Source: Radiobacillus kanasensis (GTDB lineage Bacteria; Bacillota; Bacilli; Bacillales; Amphibacillaceae). Taken from it: 64,000 bases of DNA. The notes under the pieces were generated by a model. It had not been told where the DNA came from. It made no database searches and saw nothing but the letters and a program-made list of their open reading frames with translations. Position numbers and translations under genes: made by a program. Positions within the stretch are counted from its first letter, which is position 1. Each line of letters begins with the position of its first letter. The stretch lies in contig NZ_CP088020.1 in NCBI RefSeq assembly GCF_021049245.1, positions 372,001-436,000 of the forward strand. The letters run 5' to 3'. Shown here piece after piece: positions 1-8,344 of this stretch.

Positions 1-1101
1 ATTGCGGTGGAGAATAGGGTAATAGGTAGCATACTTCCGTATTTGAAGGAAAATGGGTATAACAATGTGACGCTTGTTGTGGATAAGAATACGTACGAAG
101 TTGCCGGGAAAAGGCTAGAAGAGGATTTGTTAGATGATGGAATACGAACACATACCGTTCAACTAGTAGCAAATTCGAATAAGCAGGTAATTGCAGATGA
201 GGCTACCCTCATCCAAATCCTTGTTGAAACACCTAATCATACGGATATATATGTAGCGGTAGGTTCAGGTACTATACATGATCTAGTACGATTCTCGGGA
301 TATAAAACAAATATCCCATTTATTTCCGTGCCCACAGCTGCATCGGTTGACGGATTTACATCCAAAGGCGCTCCCCTTATTCTGAGAGGGGTCAAGCAAA
401 CAATTCAAACTGCTTCCCCTGTTGCTGTTTTTGCGGACATAGATATTGTAAAAGAAGCACCAAAGGAAATGACAGCAGCTGGCTTCGGTGACATTTTAGC
501 GAAATATACATCCCTTTTCGATTGGGAGATTTCAAAGCTCATAGGGGAAGAACCCTATAACGAACTCGCTTCAAGGATGACAAGACGTACATTAACCCAA
601 TGTGTGAACAGTGTAGACAAAATTGCACATCATGACGATGAGGGCATAAAAATTCTAATGAATTCTTTAATTGAATCAGGGCTCATTATGTTGCTTCTTA
701 ATTATTCCAGGCCAGCATCTGGAGGCGAGCATCATTTGTCTCATTATTGGGAAATGGATTTGTTGAAGAGAGAGGAAAAACAAATGCTACACGGGGCCAA
801 GGTGGGAGTAGCTACCGCAATCATTGTAGAGTTATACAAGCAAAGGCTAGAAACTATCCCGTCCCAGAGTTCATCTAACTGGGAGAAGGTGCTAGGTCTT
901 TTAGAAAGACTTCCGAGTCCAGAGGAGGTAAGACAATTACTACATCAAGTAGGGGGGCCCACCACCACAGAGGATCTAGATTTAGACGATGAGCTAGTGA
1001 AACAAAGCTTAAATGAAGCCTTTCTTTTACGTGATCGTTGCACAGGTCTTCAACTAATCAACCGTTTTAAAAAGAGTGATTTGCCGTATCCTTTAGTTTA
1101 G
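1..1101 (+). CDS. araM: sn-glycerol-1-phosphate dehydrogenase AraM/EgsA, 5' end outside window
   Basis: This is an iron-containing-dehydrogenase-like enzyme that reduces dihydroxyacetone phosphate to sn-glycerol-1-phosphate with NAD(P)H, a cytoplasmic reaction that in Bacillus feeds heptaprenylglyceryl phosphate synthesis. The frame is open from base 1, and family members (about 390 residues) have some 25-30 residues before the visible start, so the gene is cut by the window edge; the GTG at 7 is probably not the start. Visible motifs are the nucleotide-binding VGSGTIHD, PTAASVDGFTSKGAP, the metal-site AGFGD, the SGGEHHLSH histidines and HGAKVG. It is followed by the separately promoted proS. 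Assignment is by close resemblance to B. subtilis AraM. Confidence 0.92.
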   Translation: MAVENRVIGSILPYLKENGYNNVTLVVDKNTYEVAGKRLEEDLLDDGIRTHTVQLVANSNKQVIADEATLIQILVETPNHTDIYVAVGSGTIHDLVRFSGYKTNIPFISVPTAASVDGFTSKGAPLILRGVKQTIQTASPVAVFADIDIVKEAPKEMTAAGFGDILAKYTSLFDWEISKLIGEEPYNELASRMTRRTLTQCVNSVDKIAHHDDEGIKILMNSLIESGLIMLLLNYSRPASGGEHHLSHYWEMDLLKREEKQMLHGAKVGVATAIIVELYKQRLETIPSQSSSNWEKVLGLLERLPSPEEVRQLLHQVGGPTTTEDLDLDDELVKQSLNEAFLLRDRCTGLQLINRFKKSDLPYPLV

Positions 1102-1115
1102 TATGTTAGGCAGAC

Positions 1116-1144
1116 TTGACAAGTGTCCCTATCCTTTTTATATT
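1116..1144 (+). promoter_or_regulatory. sigma-A promoter of proS leader
   Basis: TTGACA at 1116-1121 and TATATT at 1139-1144 are separated by 17 bases. Transcription would begin near 1151 and run into the T-box leader. A TATAAT at 1151-1156 is also present but lies 29 bases from the TTGACA. Confidence 0.7.
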
Positions 1145-1194
1145 TAAGATTATAATCACGTATATCTAAAAACAATGAAAAGGATTAGTATCAT

Positions 1195-1385
1195 TTGTCA
1201 GCATTCTTAAAGAGAGGAAATGTGTGGTGAAAATTTCCGAATGCGGTATGAGAACCTACCTTGGAGTTTTGTGCTGAAAAGCGACAGCGGAGCAATCCGA
1301 TATCAAAAAGAGTGCATAACAGTTGTTATGAATTAGGGTGGTACCACCAAGCCTCGGTCCCTTTACAGGACTCGAGGCTTTTTTG
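1195..1385 (+). ncRNA. T-box leader (tRNA-Pro sensing) of proS
   Basis: The conserved T-box AGGGTGGTACCAC is at 1335-1347, just before an intrinsic terminator with arms AAGCCTCG (1349-1356) and CGAGGCTT (1373-1380) and a T run to 1385. Upstream, a CCT triplet at 1255-1257 within GAACCTACC is the likely specifier, a proline codon matching the downstream gene. Known mechanism: uncharged tRNA pairs with the specifier and T-box and stabilises the antiterminator, so proS is read when charged tRNA-Pro is scarce. The specifier call rests on its sequence context, not a folded model. Confidence 0.9.
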
Positions 1386-1415
1386 TGCTTAAAAAATGAA
1401 AAAGGTGTGAGCGAA

Positions 1416-2855
1416 GTGGGTAAAAAAGGGAAACAATTTGTAGAGAAAGTAACAGCAATGGAAGAGGAATTTGCCCAATGGTACACGGATGTTGTGAAGC
1501 AGGCAGACCTAGTTGACTATGCTTCTGTTCGTGGTTCGATGATTATTCGTCCATATGGGTATGCCATTTGGGAAAATATCAGAGATGTGCTTGATAAGAA
1601 AATTAAAGATACTGGTCACCAAAACATGTATTTCCCGTTATTTATTCCAGAGAGTTTATTACAAAAGGAAAAGGATCATATTGAAGGCTTTGCGCCTGAG
1701 GTAGCTTGGGTTACGCATGGAGGAAATGAAGAACTTCAAGAACGTCTCGTTGTTCGCCCAACTTCAGAAGTTTTATTTGCGGAGCATTACTCCAAAATCA
1801 TTCACTCCTATCGTGATTTACCTAAGTTATACAATCAATGGAGTAACGTGGTGCGTTGGGAAAAGACAACAAGACCTTTCTTGCGTTCGTTAGAATTCCT
1901 ATGGCAAGAAGGCCATACCTGTCATGCGACGGACCAAGATGCTGCTGAGGAAACGAGAAAAATGCTAGATGTGTATGCATCTGTTTGTGAAGACTTTCTT
2001 GCCATTCCAATTGTAAAAGGGAAGAAAACGGAGAAGGAAAAATTCGCTGGCGCAAAATATACATTGACGATTGAGAGCCTAATGCATGATGGAAAGGCAT
2101 TGCAAACAGGTACCTCGCACCATTTGGGAACGGGATTTGCTGAAGCCTTTGATATTAGCTATAGCGATGAAAATGGGGAACAGAAACCGGTTCATCAAAC
2201 CTCATGGGGTATTACGACTCGTTTAATTGGGGCGTTAATCATGGTTCATGGAGATAATCGCGGACTCGTAGTACCACCTAGAGTTGCACCGACACAAGTA
2301 ATGATTGTACCAATTGCACAGCACAAGGAAGGCGTTCTAGAAAAAGCTTACGATTTGAAAAATCAGGTTGCAAAGATCGCTCGTGTAGATATTGATGCGA
2401 GTGACAAGATGCCTGGTTGGAAGTTCAATGAATATGAAATGAAAGGAATTCCTCTTCGCCTAGAAGTCGGACCAAAGGATATGGAAAAGAATCAAGTAGT
2501 CCTAGTTCGACGTGATACTGGAGAAAAAAGCTTTGTCGCTATAGATGAGCTACCAGCCATTATTCCTGGTTTATTAGAGGAAATTCAACAAAACTTATAT
2601 GATAAAGCATTATCTCATCGAAAAGAGAAAACAACGAAAGTAACTACTTTTGATGAATTCAAACAAGCATTAGAACAAAATCCTGGTTTCGTAAAAGCGA
2701 TATGGTGTGAAAATACTGCTTGTGAAGAAAAGATAAAGGAAGAGACAAGTGCAACTTCTCGCTGTATTCCGTTTGACGAGGAAAATCAAGCTGGACACTG
2801 CGTATGCTGTGGGAAGGAAGCTAGTCAACTTGTCTATTGGGCTAAAGCGTATTAG
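1416..2855 (+). CDS. proS: prolyl-tRNA synthetase, short (archaeal/eukaryal-like) type
   Basis: Class II aminoacyl-tRNA synthetase that charges tRNA-Pro. The 479-residue product has the compact form without the editing insertion found in the long bacterial type. Motif 2 is visible as [20 protein letters not shown], followed by [14 protein letters not shown], an anticodon-binding region, and a C-terminal zinc-type domain with cysteines in WCENTAC, SRC and CVCCGK, ending in the family-typical AKAY. The open frame extends to a GTG at 1338, but that lies inside the T-box. The GTG at 1416, preceded by AAAGGTG, gives the usual N-terminus; GTG 1407 is an alternative. Controlled by the upstream T-box. 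Confidence 0.95.
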   Translation: MGKKGKQFVEKVTAMEEEFAQWYTDVVKQADLVDYASVRGSMIIRPYGYAIWENIRDVLDKKIKDTGHQNMYFPLFIPESLLQKEKDHIEGFAPEVAWVTHGGNEELQERLVVRPTSEVLFAEHYSKIIHSYRDLPKLYNQWSNVVRWEKTTRPFLRSLEFLWQEGHTCHATDQDAAEETRKMLDVYASVCEDFLAIPIVKGKKTEKEKFAGAKYTLTIESLMHDGKALQTGTSHHLGTGFAEAFDISYSDENGEQKPVHQTSWGITTRLIGALIMVHGDNRGLVVPPRVAPTQVMIVPIAQHKEGVLEKAYDLKNQVAKIARVDIDASDKMPGWKFNEYEMKGIPLRLEVGPKDMEKNQVVLVRRDTGEKSFVAIDELPAIIPGLLEEIQQNLYDKALSHRKEKTTKVTTFDEFKQALEQNPGFVKAIWCENTACEEKIKEETSATSRCIPFDEENQAGHCVCCGKEASQLVYWAKAY

Positions 2856-2929
2856 TGGAATGTATTTCCATGCGAATGGTACTATACGTGGAAGTAAAAT
2901 ACGTTTATAATAAAAGTATTAAAAATATT

Positions 2930-3024
2930 ATACATCCGATAAAGGCAAACCTTTGGAAACGGAGGGACGCAAAGCTATAGGGGCTAAAATTCAGATGAAT
3001 GATGCCTGCCAGCTACCGAAGAGA
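2930..3024 (+). ncRNA. cyclic di-GMP-I (GEMM-I) riboswitch aptamer
   Basis: The class I c-di-GMP aptamer core is recognisable: GGCAAACC (2944-2951), a P2 hairpin capped by a GAAA tetraloop (CCTTTGGAAACGGAGG), GGACGCAAAGC, GGGGCTAAA as tetraloop-receptor side, then GCCTGCCAGCTACCG. It sits directly upstream of a perfect terminator hairpin and of the gene for a secreted protein. The terminal CCGAAGA (3016-3022) is complementary to TCTTCGG (3037-3043) in the terminator, so aptamer and terminator could interact competitively. Whether ligand turns the gene on or off cannot be told from sequence alone. Confidence 0.9.
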
Positions 3025-3025
3025 T

Positions 3026-3055
3026 AAGAAAACTAATCTTCGGATTAGTTTTCTT
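3026..3055 (+). terminator. Riboswitch expression-platform terminator
   Basis: Perfect 13-bp stem, AAGAAAACTAATC (3026-3038) with GATTAGTTTTCTT (3043-3055), closed by a TTCG loop. The T-rich 3' arm replaces a separate T tract. It lies between the c-di-GMP aptamer and the start codon at 3087. Confidence 0.85.
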
Positions 3056-3086
3056 AGTGCCTATTGGATGAAATAGGAGGAAAAAT

Positions 3087-4331
3087 ATGAAAAAGTTTTT
3101 AATTCCCACAGCTGTTGTTTTGTCGCTAGGGTTTGGGGGACAGGTTTCCGCAGCAGTACCAAGTACTCCAGATAACCTGGAATCAGAAGCTGGGTCACTT
3201 CCAGGAGAGTTTTTGTACAAGTTGGATCAGTTTTATGAAGAGTTTCGATTAGCTTTCACTTTCGATTCAGAGAAAGAATCTGAGCTCCTCCTTCAGTTTG
3301 CAGCAGAACGTTTGGCAGAAGCAACCGAATTATCAGATGAGGAAAAAGGGGAATTCTTAGAGGATCTTATGGATTCTTATCAAGAACTTCTAGAAAAGGC
3401 TCAAGAGGAAGTTTCTGAAGTAATAGAAGATGACTCTGTTAGTGACGAAAATCAGGAAGAAATTAGTGAAGAATTGGAAGAAGTTGCCGAGCTTGATGAG
3501 GAGTTAGAGTCTGAATTAAGTGAGGATCAATTGGAACAGGTGAAAGAAGTTCAGGATAAAGCGTACCTTGTGGCTAATGTCACCAAAGGATTTGATATGG
3601 AGACAGTGAAAAGCCTAAGAGAAGCCGAGCTTGGTTATGGTGAAATAGCGAAAGTGATTTCTCTAGCAGAACTTTCTGGTAAGACACCAGAAGAAATTAC
3701 TACTATGCTAAAAGAATCCGACCTCGATTCGGTAATGGCTGAACTAGGCTATACCATGACAGATATTAAAGAAGTCGTATATCAGAAGAAAGCTGATTAT
3801 TTACAAACCTTATTAGCAGAGGCAGAAGCTAATGGCGATGAAAAGACAGCTAAAAAGCTTAATAAGAAATTAGACTCTTACCATAAACGGCTAGAAAAGA
3901 TTGCTTCAAGGCAGGTCGATGAAGAGGAAGCGGAAGAAGAGGAATTGGATACAGATGTACCGGAATCTGAAGAAAATGCTTCTGAAGAGGATGACGAGCA
4001 AGTAACGGAATCCGATGAAGAGGAAGACATTCCTTCTACCGTTGTGACTTCAGCAAAAAGTTCTAGTAACGAGGAAGAGACAGAACAGGTAAATGCTAAT
4101 CCTGAGAAACAAAAAGAAAAACAGCAGAAAGCTACAGAGAAACAAAAGGAAGCAGCAGAGAAAGCGGCTGAAAAACAACAAGAAGCCGCTGAAAAAGCCG
4201 CCGAAAAGCAACAGAAAGCGGCAGAGAAAGCCAAGGAGAAGGCTGAAAAACAAGCGGAAGAAAGATCAGAAAAAAAGGAAAAAGGTAAAGAAAAAGAAGA
4301 AGAAGAAGAAGAAGAAGAAAGAGACGAATAA
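3087..4331 (+). CDS. Secreted DUF5667 protein with long charged coiled-coil tail
   Basis: 414 residues. A Sec signal peptide (residues 1-22, ending VSA) precedes a region matching the DUF5667 pattern (about 35-75: LPGEFLYKLDQFYEEF, then FDSEKESELLLQFAAERLAEA). The centre is highly acidic, and the C-terminus (about 340-414) is a lysine/glutamate coiled coil with repeated EKQQKAAEKA-like units ending in a run of glutamates. There is no lipobox, sortase motif or transmembrane anchor. A strong SD (TAGGAGG) precedes ATG 3087. The c-di-GMP riboswitch upstream suggests a role in the motile/sessile switch, such as a matrix or surface protein, but no biochemical function is known to me. Confidence 0.85.
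   Translation: MKKFLIPTAVVLSLGFGGQVSAAVPSTPDNLESEAGSLPGEFLYKLDQFYEEFRLAFTFDSEKESELLLQFAAERLAEATELSDEEKGEFLEDLMDSYQELLEKAQEEVSEVIEDDSVSDENQEEISEELEEVAELDEELESELSEDQLEQVKEVQDKAYLVANVTKGFDMETVKSLREAELGYGEIAKVISLAELSGKTPEEITTMLKESDLDSVMAELGYTMTDIKEVVYQKKADYLQTLLAEAEANGDEKTAKKLNKKLDSYHKRLEKIASRQVDEEEAEEEELDTDVPESEENASEEDDEQVTESDEEEDIPSTVVTSAKSSSNEEETEQVNANPEKQKEKQQKATEKQKEAAEKAAEKQQEAAEKAAEKQQKAAEKAKEKAEKQAEERSEKKEKGKEKEEEEEEEERDE
4104..4326 (+). repeat. Low-complexity in-frame repeat encoding Glu/Lys/Ala/Gln coiled coil
   Basis: Tandem, imperfect in-frame repeats of GAAAAACAACAAGAAGCCGC-like units encode AEKQQ(E/K)AAEKA blocks, then a GAA-rich tract before the stop codon. The other frames and the antisense strand look open over long stretches only because of this composition. 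Confidence 0.75.
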
Positions 4332-4355
4332 AAGGAGCCGCAGGGCTCCTTTTTT
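4332..4355. terminator. Bidirectional terminator between DUF5667 gene and gpx
   Basis: GGAGCC (4334-4339) pairs with GGCTCC (4344-4349). It is followed by TTTTTT on the + strand and, read in reverse, by TTTTATT, so it can serve both convergent genes. Confidence 0.85.
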
Positions 4356-4837
4356 CATGTGTGAGAAAGAAGTTTTTCTATGTCTTCTTTCATTTGTTCT
4401 GGTTTGGTCTGAGGAGCGTATCGATTCACGACATGACCGGATGCATCAACTAAAAACTTCGTAAAATTCCATTTAACTTGTTTGGTGAGGACACCTGGAG
4501 CATTTTCGGTCAGATATTGAAATAAAGGATGGATGTTCGGACCCTTCACATCTACCTTACTGAACATTGGGAAGTCTACACCATAATTTAATTTACAATG
4601 TTGGTCGATTTCAGATTCTGAGCGTGGTTCTTGATTCATAAACTGATTGCTAGGAAATCCGAGAACGGTTAATCCTTTATCTTTGTAAAACTCATATAAT
4701 TCTTGTAACCCATCAAATTGTGGGGCGAATCCACAGTTTGTGGCTGTGTTCACAATTAATAATACGTTCCCTTTATATTGTTCGAGTGGTACCTCTTCCC
4801 CTTTGATGGTCATAGCGGAATATTCATAAACGCTCAT
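4355..4837 (-). CDS. Glutathione peroxidase family (thioredoxin-type) peroxidase
   Basis: 160 residues from ATG 4837, which has an AGGAGG SD 9 bases upstream; the frame extends 15 codons further but without an SD. The thioredoxin-fold peroxidase carries the family's catalytic residues: Cys35 in NTATNCGF, Gln65 in GFPSNQF and Trp122 in KWNFTKF. Bacterial homologues (BsaA in B. subtilis) reduce organic hydroperoxides, usually with thioredoxin rather than glutathione as electron donor; the Cys here instead of selenocysteine fits that. Cytoplasmic, with no signal peptide. It converges on the DUF5667 gene and shares its terminator. Confidence 0.93.
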   Translation of the reverse strand: MSVYEYSAMTIKGEEVPLEQYKGNVLLIVNTATNCGFAPQFDGLQELYEFYKDKGLTVLGFPSNQFMNQEPRSESEIDQHCKLNYGVDFPMFSKVDVKGPNIHPLFQYLTENAPGVLTKQVKWNFTKFLVDASGHVVNRYAPQTKPEQMKEDIEKLLSHT

Positions 4838-4902
4838 GTCCACGCCTCCTTTTCTTATAAAGTAGCAAGGTGAACTGGCCACGTCAAAAATATTGCTTCA
4901 TC

Positions 4903-4939
4903 AAAAAAAGGAAGCTCCAGCTATAATGGAACTTCCTTT
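4903..4939 (-). terminator. Terminator of trhO
   Basis: On the minus strand AAAGGAAG-TCCA pairs with TGGA-CTTCCTTT, followed by TTTT. It lies just after the trhO stop codon. Confidence 0.8.
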
Positions 4940-4944
4940 CACTA

Positions 4945-5919
4945 TTAATTAGCGCTTACAGCACGATCTTCTTGTTGAATACGGTCAAGTCTAGCTTGAA
5001 TTTCTTCTTCCGTAAGACCATGTTCTTTCACGTATAAATTACGTGTAGAGGTTCGGCATTCGTGACTGCAGCCTCTCATATATTTATGCTCGTTTTCCTC
5101 GGAGCACAGCATTTGTCTGTTACACTCTGGATTTGCACAATTAACGTAACGTTCACAAGGTTGACCGTCAAAGTAATCCTTTCCGACAACCACATGCTCT
5201 TTTCTATTTACAGGTACAGATATTCTTTCATCAAAGACATAAAGCTGTCCATCCCAAAGCTCTCCTTGTACCTCTGGGTCTTTTCCGTAAGTGACAATTC
5301 CACCATGAAGCTGCCCTACACCTTCAAACCCTTTGTTAACAAGCCATCCAGAAAACTTTTCACAACGAATTCCGCCTGTGCAATAGGTAAGGACTTTTTT
5401 ACCTTCTAAAAGCTCACGGTTGTCTTCTACCCATTCTGGTAAATCACGGAATGTTTCGATGTCCGGGCGAATGGCTCCTCTAAAATGACCAAGGTCATAT
5501 TCATAGTCATTACGAGCGTCTAAAACAACGGTGTTTTCATCACGCATTGCTTCATAAAATTCCTGCGGGCTCAGGTACTGACCAGTTGTTTCTCTCGGGT
5601 TAATATCATCTTCTAAACGAAGCGTAACGAGCTCAGGACGAGGGCGAACGTGCATTTTTTTAAATGCATGATTATCAGCTTGGTCTATTTTGAATACCAT
5701 GTTTTCAAACCGCGGATCGTTATGCATTGCTTCCATGTACTTATTGGTATTCTCTATAGTTCCCGATACTGTCCCGTTGATTCCTTCCTTTGCAACGAGT
5801 ACTCTTCCTTTTAATTCTATTTCCTTACAAAATTTCAAGTGATCCGCTGCAAATTGCTCCGGATCCTCAATGTCTACATAATTGTAGTACAACAGTACTT
5901 GAAAACTTCCTTTTTCCAT
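4945..5919 (-). CDS. trhO: tRNA uridine(34) hydroxylase TrhO (rhodanese-like)
   Basis: 324 residues, the normal family length. An N-terminal ferredoxin-like domain (about 1-95) is followed by a rhodanese domain with the active-site motif [10 protein letters not shown] (Cys180, and second Cys186), then a C-terminal cysteine-rich segment ([18 protein letters not shown]...CSHEC) that probably binds metal. TrhO (YbfQ in B. subtilis, YceA in E. coli) makes 5-hydroxyuridine at the wobble position of tRNAs, the first step to methoxyuridine in Bacillus. It is monocistronic with its own terminator. Confidence 0.93.
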   Translation of the reverse strand: MEKGSFQVLLYYNYVDIEDPEQFAADHLKFCKEIELKGRVLVAKEGINGTVSGTIENTNKYMEAMHNDPRFENMVFKIDQADNHAFKKMHVRPRPELVTLRLEDDINPRETTGQYLSPQEFYEAMRDENTVVLDARNDYEYDLGHFRGAIRPDIETFRDLPEWVEDNRELLEGKKVLTYCTGGIRCEKFSGWLVNKGFEGVGQLHGGIVTYGKDPEVQGELWDGQLYVFDERISVPVNRKEHVVVGKDYFDGQPCERYVNCANPECNRQMLCSEENEHKYMRGCSHECRTSTRNLYVKEHGLTEEEIQARLDRIQQEDRAVSAN

Positions 5920-6226
5920 AATTGGTTACCACCTATTCTATTTATATTTGCAAGATATAAATGTTAGGTCGGATATTCAGTTACATCATCTCTTGCAAGT
6001 CCATATTTTATCACGGTTTATATGAAATCGGCAAATACAATTTTTGATGTGGAGAGGGGAAATGCTCACAATTAACTAACCTTATATTTACTTAGAGTGA
6101 TTTCCTCTTTTGCTCTATTAAGCCTGTATATATAGTATGTGGAAAAAGATAATTAGAACTGATTCTCGAATTGAATATTAAAATGAATAATGTACATGTT
6201 ATAGAAGTAAAGCGAGGAGGTAGAAA
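5920..6226. other. Intergenic region, divergent promoters presumed
   Basis: A 307-base gap between divergent trhO (-) and the 6227 gene (+). It is AT-rich. No ORF with an SD, no strong hairpin and no recognised regulatory RNA was seen. Both promoters should lie here, but I could not assign -35/-10 pairs with confidence. Confidence 0.4.
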
Positions 6227-6784
6227 ATGGATTTTAAAGAGTACAGAAATCAAATTACGGAAAAAAATGACGAGCTTTATTCCCTTATATCATCCTTTTG
6301 GAGTGAGTATTCGGGGCTTGGAACATGGCAGTTTTGGGTGGTTCTTTCCTCATTTATCCTTCCACTCATTGTTTTATGGTTTATTGTTGATAGAAAAAGA
6401 ATCTTTGAAGTTTTTTTCTTTGGATATACCGTTCACCTTTTATGGTCATATATAAATTTAATTTTGGAACAGCATAGTTATATGGTTCATCCATATTCAT
6501 TATCTCCTATCTTGCCATATGCAATCAATTTAACATCATCGGTTCTGCCAGTAAGTTTTTTGCTAATATATCAATATTGTACAAAAAATAATAAAAATTT
6601 TTATATGTATATCTTGATTATAAGCGCGATATTTTCTTTCGTACTTGTCCCGCTAGAGTCACAAATTGGATTACTTGACCTAAACCGTGGATTTAATCAT
6701 GTCCATATATTCGCTATAGATATAGGGATAACTTTTATTGCTTATTGGGCTACACTATTTGTTAAACGTATAAGATTAAATTAA
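6227..6784 (+). CDS. Multi-pass membrane protein, CBO0543-like
   Basis: 185 residues with about five hydrophobic segments (roughly 35-55, 62-80, 95-115, 125-145 and 160-178), starting at ATG 6227 with a strong GAGGAGG SD. The pattern of a tryptophan-rich N-terminus, an FFFGYTVHLLWSYIN segment, a conserved HPYSL loop and an LNRGFNHVHI motif resembles the CBO0543 family of uncharacterised Firmicutes membrane proteins. No enzymatic motif is visible, so function is unknown. It is monocistronic, flanked by hairpins at 6795-6838 and 6884-6920. Its AT-rich codon use is somewhat stronger than its neighbours', which may mean more recent acquisition. Confidence 0.75.
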   Translation: MDFKEYRNQITEKNDELYSLISSFWSEYSGLGTWQFWVVLSSFILPLIVLWFIVDRKRIFEVFFFGYTVHLLWSYINLILEQHSYMVHPYSLSPILPYAINLTSSVLPVSFLLIYQYCTKNNKNFYMYILIISAIFSFVLVPLESQIGLLDLNRGFNHVHIFAIDIGITFIAYWATLFVKRIRLN

Positions 6785-6794
6785 AATCCTATCG

Positions 6795-6838
6795 GAATCC
6801 CATTTATAAACAATTGGGAAAGGTAAAAATGGGATTCA
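6795..6838 (+). terminator. Inverted repeat after the 6227 gene
   Basis: GAATCCCATTT (6795-6805) pairs perfectly with AAATGGGATTC (6828-6838). No clean T tract follows, so termination here is less certain than at 6884. Confidence 0.45.
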
Positions 6839-6883
6839 CTATTTCGGAGGCCATTAACTCACATATTTCAGTTCTAGCACAAT

Positions 6884-6920
6884 AATAAACCGTGTACTAT
6901 GGATACACGGTTTATTTGTT
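6884..6920 (+). terminator. Intrinsic terminator
   Basis: AATAAACCGTGT (6884-6895) pairs with ACACGGTTTATT (6905-6916), followed by TGTTT. It is a likely terminator for the upstream membrane-protein gene and works nearly as well in the other direction. Confidence 0.7.
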
Positions 6921-7038
6921 TACCTGCGAGATACTTAAGCATCTCTAATGGTATATTTAACCAAGATTAAGATAAAACCTTCATATTAGTATTTATATAC
7001 AGTCAAACAAAAATTACTCTTTTTTTAAGCGTGATTAA

Positions 7039-7188
7039 CTAACTGTTGTTTATGCTGTTTTGTTATCGAGGATTTCACGATACTTAATGTTGGTGGATAT
7101 ATTACGTCAATATAAAGGTGACATTGGTAAAATTATTGTAAAGGGCGCTAGCTCAGCTTGCATTGAACTAGAAAAAGTAGTAAAGTGA
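7039..7188 (+). other. Short unrecognised open frame, possible gene remnant
   Basis: The frame is open from 7039 to a TGA at 7186-7188, with an ATG at 7087 (33 codons: DILRQYKGDIGKIIVKG..., ending LEKVVK). It reads like real protein, but there is no SD before the ATG and no relative I recognise. It lies in the 520-base stretch 6785-7304 before the cold-shock gene, which otherwise holds only the two hairpins noted and the csp leader. It may be the tail of a decayed gene or part of the csp 5' UTR. Confidence 0.25.
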
Positions 7189-7304
7189 AGAAGCAAAAGG
7201 AAATGGATGGTTGTATAATTCTTTACGATCTCTTTAACAATAAGTGGTGTAAAGGTAATTCCATTCAATTACTTTGTACTTTTATTGTAAGGAGGTCATA
7301 TACT

Positions 7305-7502
7305 ATGACAGGTAAAGTAAAATGGTTTAACGCAGACAAAGGTTTTGGATTCATCGAGCGTGAAGACGGAGACGATGTTTTCGTACACTTCTCTGCTATC
7401 CAAAGCGAAGGTTTCAAGACTCTTGATGAAGGTCAAGAAGTAGAATTTGAAATCGTTGAAGGTAACCGCGGACCACAAGCAGCAAACGTGACGCGTCTGT
7501 AA
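7305..7502 (+). CDS. Cold-shock protein (CspA/CspB family)
   Basis: 65-residue OB-fold RNA/DNA chaperone. RNP1 (KGFGFIE) and RNP2 (VFVHF) are intact, and the length matches Bacillus CspB/C/D. The frame runs 40 codons further upstream, but ATG 7305 follows a textbook AAGGAGG SD and gives the canonical MTGKVKWFN start. The long untranslated leader upstream is usual for cold-inducible csp genes. The mRNA ends at a TTCG-capped terminator. Family paralogues are too alike to choose a letter. Confidence 0.97.
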   Translation: MTGKVKWFNADKGFGFIEREDGDDVFVHFSAIQSEGFKTLDEGQEVEFEIVEGNRGPQAANVTRL

Positions 7503-7518
7503 TTCGATTATAAATGTG

Positions 7519-7560
7519 AAAAAGGGTGGATCTCTTCGGAGATGCACCCCTTTTATTTTT
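7519..7560. terminator. Terminator of csp, shared with convergent methyltransferase gene
   Basis: An AAAAGGGTG-ATCTC arm, a TTCG loop (7535-7538), a GAGAT-CACCCCTTTT arm, then TTTTT. Strong intrinsic terminator; it overlaps the 3' end of the minus-strand gene. Confidence 0.85.
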
Positions 7561-8326
7561 CAGCTAGCCATATCGTCCACCGATCTTTCTCGGTAATGGT
7601 TCCTTCTGGTAACTGAAGGTCGATATGCTTAACTAGGGTCTGAAGCTGTTCATCTGTTAAGTCATGAAGGATGGAACGACCCGTACGACTTTGGAGATCT
7701 TCTAGTAGTATTTGTTTTCCGCTATATTCTTTTCTTGTTTCCCATAACGGAATAGCCTTTATGCTTGTAAAACCTACTTCCTCTAAAGTATGAATTACTT
7801 TTTCAGAGGCGTGTCTTCTTTTCTTTTCAATAGCTCCTAAATGGGGGAATAAATCAAAGAAATATCCTCTTATATGTTCTTCACTACCAGGGAGTAAACA
7901 ATCCTCAGGTGTGCGGTCTTGCACAATATATACCCCGTCATCCTTTAAAACGCGATGTGCTTCGGCAAAAGTAGGAACAAGATCGTTAATATGATGAATT
8001 AATGCCCTTTCTAAAATAGCGTCCACACATGAATCCTTTAAATGAGTATCAACCGCACTACCATATTGGAATTGAATCGAAGAATAATCCTTACAGGCCT
8101 CGCGTGCCCCATCTAATATCGCTTCAGAAAAATCAATCCCAATGACATGAGAGACACCGAGCTCTGTTAGCGCTTTAGAATAAATGCCTCCACCACAGCC
8201 AATATCAGCAGCTAGGTGGATAGGATGAAAATCAATGTTTTCTGTAAGGATTTCTTTCCAAGAGGAATCTGCTTTACGAGTAGTATAGCTATGTTTTACC
8301 TTATCTGAGTGAAAGTTAATGGGCAT
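7553..8326 (-). CDS. Class I SAM-dependent methyltransferase
   Basis: 257 residues. A Rossmann-type SAM-binding fold is shown by motif I AADIGCGGGIYSKAL (about residues 40-54), the motif II acid in VIGIDFSE, and the post-motif region CVDAILERALIHHINDL. The substrate cannot be inferred; small-molecule methyltransferases of the Methyltransf_11 type fit best. I prefer ATG 8326, which has GGAG 11 bases upstream, over the GTG at 8338. It lies 18 bases after the upstream ykwC-like gene on the same strand and is probably co-transcribed with it. Confidence 0.85.
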   Translation of the reverse strand: MPINFHSDKVKHSYTTRKADSSWKEILTENIDFHPIHLAADIGCGGGIYSKALTELGVSHVIGIDFSEAILDGAREACKDYSSIQFQYGSAVDTHLKDSCVDAILERALIHHINDLVPTFAEAHRVLKDDGVYIVQDRTPEDCLLPGSEEHIRGYFFDLFPHLGAIEKKRRHASEKVIHTLEEVGFTSIKAIPLWETRKEYSGKQILLEDLQSRTGRSILHDLTDEQLQTLVKHIDLQLPEGTITEKDRWTIWLAEK

Positions 8327-8344
8327 GTGGGTACTCACTCCGCT

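Noticed and set aside
1338..1415. N-terminal extension of proS from GTG 1338
   Set aside because: It lies within the T-box and terminator and would add residues absent from the family.
3878..4464. Open frames antisense to, or in another frame of, the DUF5667 gene
   Set aside because: They arise from GAA/AAA-rich repeats; the implied proteins are runs of Ser/Cys/Phe or Lys/Arg.
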